A stretch of 11,490 nt of DNA from an uncultured Spirochaetaceae bacterium (lineage in GTDB: Bacteria; Spirochaetota; Spirochaetia; Sphaerochaetales; Sphaerochaetaceae). This document shows positions 6,048 to 11,490 of the stretch, piece by piece. Numbering within the stretch: the stretch's first letter is position 1; the number at the start of each line of letters is the position of its first letter. The stretch is from contig CAMKAB010000015.1 in the NCBI GenBank assembly GCA_946410375.1, positions 1 to 11,490 of the forward strand, given 5' to 3'. Below the pieces are notes generated by a model, which worked only from the letters and a program-made list of their open reading frames with translations, was not told the origin of the DNA and made no database searches. The translations under genes were made by a program, and so were the position numbers.

Positions 6048-6233
6048 GTGAAACCGGTAGTCCGTTTAACGTTATCATCGGGAAATACGCAGAGAAATTA
6101 ACGTCATCACCGGGAAATCGGCAGAGCAATTTACCTTATCATCGCGAAACCGGTAGTCCGTTTAACGCTATCACCGGGAAATCCGCAGAGCAATTAACGT
6201 CATCACCAGGAAATTTGCAGACCTTTTAACGCC
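6048..6233. repeat. Tandem array with exact 32-bp period, five units plus a partial sixth
   Basis: Units run 6048-6079, 6080-6111, 6112-6143, 6144-6175 and 6176-6207, each exactly 32 bp, with a diverged sixth from 6208 to about 6233. A rough consensus is GGGAAATCnGCAGAGCA then ATTAACGTCATCACC. Units 1 and 4 share a variant left half (GAAACCGGTAGTCCG), so a 96-bp higher-order repeat is also visible, with units 1-2 nearly matching units 4-5. It fills the 191-bp gap between the convergent ArsC-like and comEC genes, and its last unit encodes the C-terminus of the latter. There is no separation into constant repeat and unrelated spacer. Confidence 0.92.
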
Positions 6234-7639
6234 TTTTTTGCGTTCCGTTTTTGCAGAAATGACGGAAGAATAAGAAGAAACACACTAACGAGACAAAGAA
6301 TCAGATACCCCGTGCGGTGAAGAACGGGAAGTTTTGCGCATTTTTCAAACAATACTGTTAAAAATCGGAAAATATGTTCGTTTAAAAAGAGAAGTGCTGT
6401 GCGGAGCCGCCCGAACAGCGCGGTGAAAGGCGTAGCCGCGCCGAACGCAGCTTGAACTAAAGAAGTTACGCATAAGAAAAAACCCGTAGTCATTGAACAC
6501 ATCGCTAAAAGGGATGCCGCAGGACCCGCTATAATCACAGCGGGGTACCAGACGCCGTTGAAGTGCAGACTGAGAGGCGCGGTAAGGCAGAGAACAGAGA
6601 GACTTGTATTTATGAGACTTGGCCCGTAAAGTCTTTCGCTGAAAAGAATAATCGCACCAACGGCGAGGAGGGCGTACACGAGCCCGATATTTGCGAAAGA
6701 GAGCGGAAACACAGCCAGCTGAACAATAAGGCTCACTAAAAAGCGCTCTTTTATCGGCAGGAAACCGAAAAGAACCATAATCCCCGAGCGTACGAGCGAC
6801 GGCCTGGGTCCCGCGATAAAAATGAATGCGGTAACCAGTATCGCCGAAAGAATATATCGGATAATTTTATTTTTTATAACTTTCGTAATGGCGGTTACAG
6901 CGTGCAAGTGCATTCCTGAAAGCGCTAAAATGTGCAGAGAGCCGCACTTGGAAGCTAATTCTTTTATTTTTGAACCGTATGTTTCGGCTCTTCCGAGCAG
7001 TAGCATCATTGAAAGGATTTCGCTCTCGCGGATGTCTCCGTTTAATATGAGTTTCTCTATTTTGGTGATCAGATATTCTCGGAAATCATTGATTTTGCTT
7101 CTTTCAAGCACTTGTAATGATTTATATATGAATAACCCGTTTTCCGTAAACGAACCGGTGAGACGCGCTTTTATTCCGCTTGTGATAATAGCCTCTTCTT
7201 TGCCTATGCAGGTGATAATTCCGCTGGCAGTGCCGGATAGACCTGTTTTTTCGGCATGACAGTTTTTGAGAACAAGCGTGATAAGATGACCTCCTGATTT
7301 TGTGAATGATGAATCGTACAGCACTCGCCCGGTGATGCTTGAGACGGTGTTTTTTTCAAACGGAATGAAGGGTGCGCTAACGTTTGCCGTGTACAAAAGC
7401 GTAACCCCGACGGCTGCGAGAATCACGCAAAAGAGGAATATGAGGAATATGTAGTAACGGGAAAAAGAATCACCGGGTATGAAAAGGAAATGAATGATGA
7501 TTGCTGGGAATATGAAAATGCAGTACCCATACCCGGTGAAATTTGAAATTGAACTTAGTCCGATCAGAAACATTAGAGTAAGTAGTGTAGTGTTGAAGAT
7601 AGCGTTTCCGATTTTCCTGTTCATACAAATATAATCCAT
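6203..7639 (-). CDS. comEC: Short ComEC/Rec2-like competence membrane protein
   Basis: Polytopic membrane protein of 478 residues. Residues 15-85 are hydrophobic segments, about 95-180 form the soluble OB-like region usual in ComEC (DUF4131 side), and about 205-460 are the Competence domain (PF03772). HILALSGMHLHAV (236-248) and GPRPSLVRSGIMVLFGF (277-293) are the conserved channel-domain motifs. ComEC normally conducts single-stranded DNA across the inner membrane in transformation. The C-terminal metallo-beta-lactamase domain of full-length ComEC (about 700-800 residues) is missing. The first ATG, at 7639, is taken as start; ATG at 7624 (MNRKIGN) is equally possible since neither has a good ribosome binding site. 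The last nine or so residues are written in 32-bp repeat sequence. Other comE genes are not in the window. Confidence 0.85.
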   Translation of the reverse strand: MDYICMNRKIGNAIFNTTLLTLMFLIGLSSISNFTGYGYCIFIFPAIIIHFLFIPGDSFSRYYIFLIFLFCVILAAVGVTLLYTANVSAPFIPFEKNTVSSITGRVLYDSSFTKSGGHLITLVLKNCHAEKTGLSGTASGIITCIGKEEAIITSGIKARLTGSFTENGLFIYKSLQVLERSKINDFREYLITKIEKLILNGDIRESEILSMMLLLGRAETYGSKIKELASKCGSLHILALSGMHLHAVTAITKVIKNKIIRYILSAILVTAFIFIAGPRPSLVRSGIMVLFGFLPIKERFLVSLIVQLAVFPLSFANIGLVYALLAVGAIILFSERLYGPSLINTSLSVLCLTAPLSLHFNGVWYPAVIIAGPAASLLAMCSMTTGFFLCVTSLVQAAFGAATPFTALFGRLRTALLFLNEHIFRFLTVLFEKCAKLPVLHRTGYLILCLVSVFLLILPSFLQKRNAKKALKGLQISW

Positions 7640-8047
7640 CGAACATTGACTTTCTTTTAATTAGTTGTATTTAAAAGAATTATGAAGTTTCTCCGGTAAA
7701 AAAACGCTTTTTTTATCCGTAAAGACCGTGAAAACAGACGGAACAAAGAAATCCGCTTAACAAAAAGCATGAGATTTAACTTGTCATAAGTTGATATTTA
7801 ATGGGATTTTTTGTGATAAATGTGCTGAAATGGGGATAAATCGTGAAAAAATAATGGAAAATGTGTGTAGAATTTTGAAAGCGTCTTTAAGCTGAGCCAA
7901 TCATTTGAATTCGGTGTTTTAAGCGGGCGGTTGTGGCGATATTAAGAACAAGACGGATTTTTTAATCAGTCTTCAAAAAAATTTTTGTGTTAATTTTTAT
8001 ATAAAGAAAAAAACACAGACTGCAAGATTTTTGAGCTCTACAATCTT
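7640..8047. other. AT-rich intergenic stretch without a recognisable gene
   Basis: About 400 bases with no open frame I would call. It contains an A/T-rich hairpin, CGG-TAAAAAAA (7694-7704) with TTTTTTTA-T-CCG (7708-7719, one bulge); the small palindrome AACTT-GTCAT-AAGTT; and copy 1 of the 20-bp direct repeat (7746-7765). Base composition is noticeably more AT-rich than the flanking comEC and rsmA genes. Confidence 0.6.
7746..7765. repeat. Direct repeat, copy 1 (20 bp)
   Basis: AAGAA-A-TCCGCTTAACAAAA. It matches copy 2 at 8535-8554 in 19 of 20 positions, with 14 perfect bases at the right end. The two copies bracket the restriction-modification remnant. Confidence 0.8.
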
Positions 8048-8540
8048 TCAAGTGAAGAAATTGCGAACAATTGTTGACACAATTGTTTCAAACCATTTGT
8101 TGTTAGTTTTTTTACGTGCTGAAAATCCATTATGTTTTTTCCCGGTTTGTTCAAGTCGTTCAATTCTAAAAGACAAAAGATATACTTTAACAGCGGGATA
8201 TTCTTCAATATTGTAATGCTTTGAAGGAAATGTTGCTATCAGCCACAGCCCGGCCCACTCATATCCGTACCGCTTAATGTCTCTGCCTCTCAAAATCGGT
8301 TGAATTAAGTCCTCCGTGCATTTGCACTCATCAGAGGTTTTGCAATTTCTAAGAATCTCTTCACGCTTTTCAGTGAAAATGATGAATGCTTCATTACATC
8401 CGGTAAGAACACCTCTATAGATGTTTATATCCCAGTCTTTCAGTGGAGTGCCCGCAGCTTCAATTTTTTCTTAATGCTTCGCTCGATTGGAGATAAGATC
8501 ACATAGCTGTCGCTTGCGGTAAAACCGCATGGAGAAGAAT
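8048..8540 (-). pseudogene. Remnant of a type IIG restriction-modification enzyme (TaqI-like specificity part)
   Basis: The minus strand encodes a piece of an Eco57I-like methylase/restriction enzyme, covering the end of the methylase region and the start of the TaqI-like specificity domain (PF12950). The first frame gives CGFTASDSYVILSPIERSIK; the next frame continues with IEAAGTPLKDWDINIYRG, GCNEAFIIF and RGRDIKRYGYEWAGLWLIA, then HYNIEEYPAVKVYL and NNKWFET. The two frames join at a run of six T (8464-8469) where seven would restore the frame, and the second frame has a stop just upstream, so this is a real frameshift. After WFET the family similarity stops and eleven unrelated residues lead to a TGA. 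The catalytic methylase motifs and the rest of the specificity domain are absent. It cannot make a working enzyme. Confidence 0.87.
8066..8087. repeat. Perfect 9-bp inverted repeat at the end of the R-M homology
   Basis: AACAATTGT, spacer TGAC, ACAATTGTT. Each arm also contains the self-complementary octamer ACAATTGT, so the site is both a direct and an inverted repeat. The last recognisable codon of the restriction-modification remnant (the Thr of WFET) lies at its right edge. Confidence 0.85.
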
Positions 8541-8554
8541 TCCGCTTAACAAAA
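8535..8554. repeat. Direct repeat, copy 2 (20 bp)
   Basis: AAGAA-T-TCCGCTTAACAAAA. It spans the junction between the restriction-modification remnant and the recombinase remnant and contains the recombinase stop codon (TAA, read on the minus strand at 8548-8546). Copy 1 is at 7746-7765. Confidence 0.8.
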
Positions 8555-9059
8555 TCGCTCATTTTCTTTCATACGTTTTGTTTTAGCAATAATTGAGTTG
8601 TTTTTTATAAATCTGGAAAGAGTGTTCCTGTTTACGGAAAAAATCTTTGATATTTGTCGCTGCGAAACACCCTGATTAAGAAGTTCTGAGATTACTGCGT
8701 CCTTGCCGTAAAGCTTGTGCTTCTCAGGAGCGGTTTTCCGTCCTTTCGGTCTGCCAAGGACAACTCCCAAAGCTCTTCGCACAGCCAAAGCTTCCTTTAT
8801 CCTTTGACTAATGAGATTCCTTTCAATTTCTGCGCTAAGTCCGAAAGCGAAAGCTGGTACTTTGCTTTGAATATCATCACCTGGACGGTAATTGTCTTTA
8901 ATCGTCCAAACTTTGCATTCTTTGTTCATGCAAAGGTGAAGTATCTTCATAATCATAAACAAGTTACGCCCGGGCTTTGAAAGTTCCGCACAGATAATCA
9001 AGTCGTTTTTTTACTTTGTTCAAAAGCTTTCCGGGTTTAGGGATTTTAAGGATTTTAAA
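8546..9059 (-). pseudogene. Broken serine recombinase, Mpi/Pin invertase type
   Basis: The open part (8546-9001) keeps the second half of the resolvase catalytic domain and the C-terminal helix-turn-helix: LIICAELSKPGRNLFMIM, KECKVWTIKDNYRPGDD, AFAFGLSAEIERNLISQR, GRPKG, then a Hin-like HTH with QRQISKIFSVNRNTLSRFI. Upstream, another frame gives PKPGKLLNKVKK, which is the preceding segment of the same family; the two are out of register at a T7 run (9007-9013) by one missing base. The N-terminus with the nucleophilic serine (YIRVST) is gone. From memory of intact relatives, four leucines have become proline (RLG to KPG, YRLG to YRPG, KVLAF to KVPAF, KLGK to KPGK). Intact members invert promoters or other DNA. 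This copy must be inactive. Confidence 0.88.
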
Positions 9060-9164
9060 TAAACCTGAGAATGGAGATTTTCTTAAAATCCGGCTATGCG
9101 CGGCGGCGAATTGTTTATCCGCGGCTCTTGTTATAACGCTTTCTCTTTATTACCATGATATACA

Positions 9165-10019
9165 ATGGTTTGGGATTTTGATTATACATCGGTAAATTCA
9201 ATAAAAACGCTTCTGAACGGTAGCGGCTTGTATATGAATCGGAAATTCGGTCAGAATTTTCTGATAAACAGGAATGCTTTGAATCGGATTATGAGCGAAG
9301 CGCAGGTAAAAGCCGGAATGAAGGTTTGGGAGGTGGGACCCGGAATAGGCGCGCTCACTACAAGGCTGGTGAATGCCGGCGCTGATGTAAAGGCTTTTGA
9401 GATAGATCGGGGATTTTGCGCAATACTTAAAGAAAAAGTGTTCGTAAACGAGAAAAATTTCACCCTTATCGAGGGCGATGTTCTGAAAAACTGGGAGTCG
9501 GAATACCGAAATAACGGTGCGCCGGATCTTGTCTGCGCAAATCTTCCGTATAATATCGGCTCGGTGTTTATCGCGCGTTTGATTGAGGAGCGTTGCTTGC
9601 CGCCCAGAATGGTTTTTACGTTGCAAAAGGAAGTTGTCCGGCGTATGTGCGGCGAGGTCGGGTCCGAACTGTACGGAAGTTTCAGTATACTAACATCTTT
9701 GGATTACGCTAACAGGGAGGCTTTTTTGCTGAAAAGCACTTCGTTTTGGCCTGCGCCTGATGTGGATAGCGCTGTTATTGTTATGGAGAAGCGGGAAAAA
9801 CGGATCGTGAACGAGGATGATGTGAAAAAGTACATTGATTTTTTGCACGTTGTTTTTTCGGCGCGTCGCAAGACTCTTCTGAATAACTTGAAAGCGGGCG
9901 GATACTCTGCGGAGAGGGTGGAGCGTGCGCTGGAAAAAAATATGATGAATCCTGCTGTGAGGGCGGAAGCGCTTTCCGCCGGTGAACTTTATTCTCTGAT
10001 GAAGACGCTTTGCGAGTAA
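9165..10019 (+). CDS. rsmA: 16S rRNA dimethyladenosine transferase RsmA (KsgA)
   Basis: SAM-dependent enzyme that dimethylates two adjacent adenines in the 3' end helix of 16S rRNA during late 30S assembly. The 284-residue protein is full length. The family signature KFGQNFLINRNALNRI is at 27-42, the SAM-binding motif VWEVGPGIGALT at 54-65, the acidic FEID at 78-81, the catalytic NLPYNI at 126-131, and FWPAPDVDSAV and VFSARRKTLLNNL follow in the C-terminal half. The residues before KFGQNF (YTSVNSIKTLLNGSGL) match the N-terminal extension of relatives, so the ATG at 9165 is better than the inner ATG at 9234, although no Shine-Dalgarno site precedes it. It stands alone downstream of the decayed island; no pdxA or apaH neighbour is seen. 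Confidence 0.96.
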   Translation: MVWDFDYTSVNSIKTLLNGSGLYMNRKFGQNFLINRNALNRIMSEAQVKAGMKVWEVGPGIGALTTRLVNAGADVKAFEIDRGFCAILKEKVFVNEKNFTLIEGDVLKNWESEYRNNGAPDLVCANLPYNIGSVFIARLIEERCLPPRMVFTLQKEVVRRMCGEVGSELYGSFSILTSLDYANREAFLLKSTSFWPAPDVDSAVIVMEKREKRIVNEDDVKKYIDFLHVVFSARRKTLLNNLKAGGYSAERVERALEKNMMNPAVRAEALSAGELYSLMKTLCE

Positions 10020-10060
10020 GCGTAGGGTAGGGGCGAGCGGGTGTTATTTTGCATAAAACC

Positions 10061-10130
10061 GGCTTTATTTGTTGATGAAATCGTTTGACAAACGGACTTA
10101 TTATGTCCGGAAAGGCTTTATTCGTTGGTG
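10061..10130. repeat. Pair of 17-bp direct repeats downstream of rsmA
   Basis: GGCTTTATT-Y-GTTG-R-TG occurs at 10061-10077 and 10114-10130, 53 bases apart with two differences. Between them CGGAC and GTCCG form a small hairpin around TTATTAT. The second copy runs directly into the 36-bp array. Confidence 0.6.
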
Positions 10131-10273
10131 TAGGCTCCGGACAGATGGGAATTGAAAGGTAAAGCGGAAGCTCCGGGTAAACGGGGATTGAAGAGTGAAG
10201 CGGAAGCTCCGGACAAACGGGAATTGAAAGGTAAAGCGAAAGTTCGGATTCCGAAGCGGGAAAGCCGGAATGA
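10130..10273. repeat. 36-bp tandem array, three good units and a degenerate fourth
   Basis: Units at 10130-10165, 10166-10201 and 10202-10237 follow the pattern GGAAGCTCCGGACAAACGG then GAATTGAAAGGTAAAGC; 10238-10273 is a decayed fourth unit. The array fills much of the 351-bp gap between rsmA and the DUF975 gene. Because 36 is a multiple of three, both strands stay open through it as 12-residue repeats, for example KGKAEAPGKRGL on the plus strand. None of these frames has a ribosome binding site, and the composition is that of a repeat rather than a gene. Confidence 0.88.
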
Positions 10274-10310
10274 ATGGGCTTGTCTGTGTGAAGATGCCTT
10301 GGTATATGCT

Positions 10311-10364
10311 TTAACGAGAGATGTCTTTTCGGTATAATATTGAGGACTGTATGACGGTCGGAGG
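10311..10364 (+). promoter_or_regulatory. Promoter and ribosome binding site of the DUF975 gene
   Basis: A perfect TATAAT (10333-10338) has TTAACG (10311-10316, 4 of 6 consensus) 16 bases upstream. Transcription would start near 10345. GGAGG at 10360-10364 lies six bases before the ATG at 10371. Confidence 0.6.
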
Positions 10365-10370
10365 TTTTTT

Positions 10371-10985
10371 ATGAATTCAAAAGAGTTAAGAGCTTCTGCC
10401 AGAAAAGCTCTGAAAGACAGATACTGGCAGGCGTTTATTGTTTGTTTGATTGTTGATTTTTTCATTGCATTGGTAAGCGCTTTTTCCGCAATATTGCTTG
10501 CTTTGGCGATAATTATCGTTGTGGCGGCGATTGTGCTCAGGCCTTCTTTGAAAGTCGGACTCAGCAAATATATGCTGGATTTATTTGATAATCCTGAGGG
10601 TACTGAAATGAAGCCGGGAGTAAAAACCGTTTTCGGTTTTATGAATCATTCATGGAAATGTTTGTGGCTGCGTATTTTGATGGTTGTAAAGACGTTTTTG
10701 TGGTCTCTTCTGTTTTTGGTGCCCGGTATTATCGCATCTTTGAGATATTCACAGGCGCTTTTTGTCCTTGCCGAGAATCCTGAACTCTCCGCTAAGGAAG
10801 CGATAGAGACAAGCAAACGTATAATGCGGAACAATAAATGGAATTACTGTAAGCTTCATTTAAGTTTTATAGGCTGGTATATTCTGTGCTGTCTTACCTG
10901 TTTTGTCGGTTTTGCATTCTTGGCTCCTTATGTGCGGGCTGCCAAATCAGCATTTTATTTAGAAAAGAAAAAGAATGATAACTAG
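10371..10985 (+). CDS. DUF975 family integral membrane protein
   Basis: A 204-residue membrane protein of unknown function (DUF975). The N-terminus SKELRASARKALKDRYWQA is the usual cytoplasmic start of this family. Hydrophobic segments are at about 21-57, 103-125 and 165-187. The family's conserved C-terminal half is clear: LVPGIIASLRYSQALFVLAE at 116-135, ENPELSAKEAIETS, and LSFIGWYILCCLT followed by FLAPYVRAAKSAFY. The ATG at 10371 has a good ribosome binding site and its own promoter. The last 11 bases overlap the start of yggS, so translation of the two is probably coupled. Many DUF975 proteins are longer and carry a glycine/proline-rich tail, which this one lacks. Confidence 0.9.
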   Translation: MNSKELRASARKALKDRYWQAFIVCLIVDFFIALVSAFSAILLALAIIIVVAAIVLRPSLKVGLSKYMLDLFDNPEGTEMKPGVKTVFGFMNHSWKCLWLRILMVVKTFLWSLLFLVPGIIASLRYSQALFVLAENPELSAKEAIETSKRIMRNNKWNYCKLHLSFIGWYILCCLTCFVGFAFLAPYVRAAKSAFYLEKKKNDN

Positions 10986-11490
10986 AAAAGTGTTGGATGA
11001 AATCCGTATCTCGCTCGGAGACGTTCGTCTCATGGCTGTGTCTAAGCTTCATCCGAAAGAGGATGTATATGCTCTGTACGCTATGGGACAGCGTCTTTTC
11101 GGCGAAAATCATGTCCAGGAGATAGTGGAGAAGTTCGCGGGCGAGGATGGCAGAACTCCGGATAAGCCGGAAGATCTTGAATTGCACATGATAGGACACC
11201 TTCAGACGAATAAGGTGAATAAGGTAGTCCCCCTGGTGGATATGATTGAAAGCATTGATTCGTATCGGCTTTTGGAGAAGGTGAACGGCGCGGCGGAGAA
11301 AGCCGGAAAAGTGATGCCTGTGCTTTTGGAACTGAATACGAGCGGAGAGCCGTCCAAAAGCGGGTTTTCAACAGAAGAGGAGCTTTTGGAAGCGTTAGAG
11401 AAAGCGAAAGGCTTGAAAAACGTGAGGGTTAAGGGGCTTATGACGGTGGGACCCGTGGACCTGCCGCCTGAAAAAAAGGACTCCCTTACA
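10975..11490 (+). CDS. YggS/PROSC-family PLP homeostasis protein (partial, 3' end beyond window)
   Basis: Pyridoxal 5'-phosphate-binding protein of the alanine racemase N-terminal fold, thought to control PLP level and amino acid balance; no enzymatic turnover is established for the family. The frame is open for 172 codons to the window edge, most of the usual 220-230 residues. Lys24 in LMAVSKLHP is the expected PLP-binding lysine. FGENHVQEIVEKF, HMIGHLQTNKVNKVV, NTSGEPSKSGF and RVKGLMTVGP are the other signature stretches. The ATG at 10975 lies inside the DUF975 gene, out of frame by one, with only a purine-rich stretch before it. The N-terminus is about ten residues shorter than in many homologues. 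Confidence 0.93.
   Translation, partial: MITRKVLDEIRISLGDVRLMAVSKLHPKEDVYALYAMGQRLFGENHVQEIVEKFAGEDGRTPDKPEDLELHMIGHLQTNKVNKVVPLVDMIESIDSYRLLEKVNGAAEKAGKVMPVLLELNTSGEPSKSGFSTEEELLEALEKAKGLKNVRVKGLMTVGPVDLPPEKKDSLT

Noticed and set aside
5990..6229. 79-codon plus-strand frame with a 32-residue repeat (HRETGSPFN)
   Set aside because: It begins inside the ArsC-like gene without a ribosome binding site and is only the 96-bp super-repeat read as protein.
6048..6233. CRISPR array
   Set aside because: The units abut with no unrelated spacers; similarity runs over the full 32 bp and no cas gene is present.
7800..7860. DnaA boxes or a replication origin
   Set aside because: TTATCCCCA-like and TTATCACAA-like words occur on the minus strand, but they are single, imperfect and not clustered, and dnaA, dnaN or rpmH are not nearby.
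8066..8087. Operator of a nearby gene
   Set aside because: The palindrome is operator-like, but it lies inside a pseudogene fragment with no intact gene or promoter beside it to regulate.
10118..10567. Repeat-rich 149-codon minus-strand frame and 61-codon plus-strand frame
   Set aside because: Both come from the 36-bp array staying open in all frames; the minus frame also lies across the start of the DUF975 gene.

Overview
The window is a stretch of bacterial chromosome of moderate to low GC with ordinary Shine-Dalgarno sites at most genes. The long N-terminal extension and motif wording of RsmA, the wording of YggS, and an rpsL-rpsG pair without fusA remind me of spirochaetes of the Treponema type. 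The redox cassette, the TrpXYZ-like transporter and the DUF975 protein are also common in Clostridia. I favour a Treponema-like host, but only moderately, because it rests on remembered family sequences rather than a search.

Layout. (1) 64-1834, plus strand: permease and ATPase of a TrpXYZ-type ABC importer; the binding protein is probably just outside the left edge. (2) 1960-3921, minus strand: a redox cassette of TlpA-like lipoprotein, a 48-residue CD1871A-like CXXC protein whose start overlaps the tlpA stop, and a polytopic polyferredoxin. Its promoter places the transcription start on the tlpA ATG, suggesting a leaderless message. (3) 4238-5098, plus strand: rpsL-rpsG, set apart from rpoBC and fusA. 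(4) 5115-5520: four tandem units of about 105 bp, each with a bulged hairpin whose stem shows compensatory changes; a degenerate fifth unit leads into an ArsC/Spx-like gene at 5658-6011. (5) 6048-6233: an exact 32-bp-period array that runs into the 3' end of a short comEC (6203-7639, minus). (6) 7640-9164: a decayed island with a type IIG restriction-modification remnant, a broken Mpi-type serine recombinase, a 20-bp direct repeat and a perfect palindrome at the point where homology ends. (7) 9165-11490, plus strand: rsmA, a 36-bp repeat array, then a DUF975 membrane protein overlapping yggS, which runs off the right edge.

The housekeeping genes look intact. The unusual content is in the gaps: four unrelated tandem-repeat families (periods 13, 32, 36 and about 105 bp) lie between genes. 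The 105-bp array with its covarying hairpin is the best candidate for an undescribed element. The periods of these arrays are mostly not multiples of three and they sit outside genes, so they look like DNA or RNA elements rather than repeat proteins.
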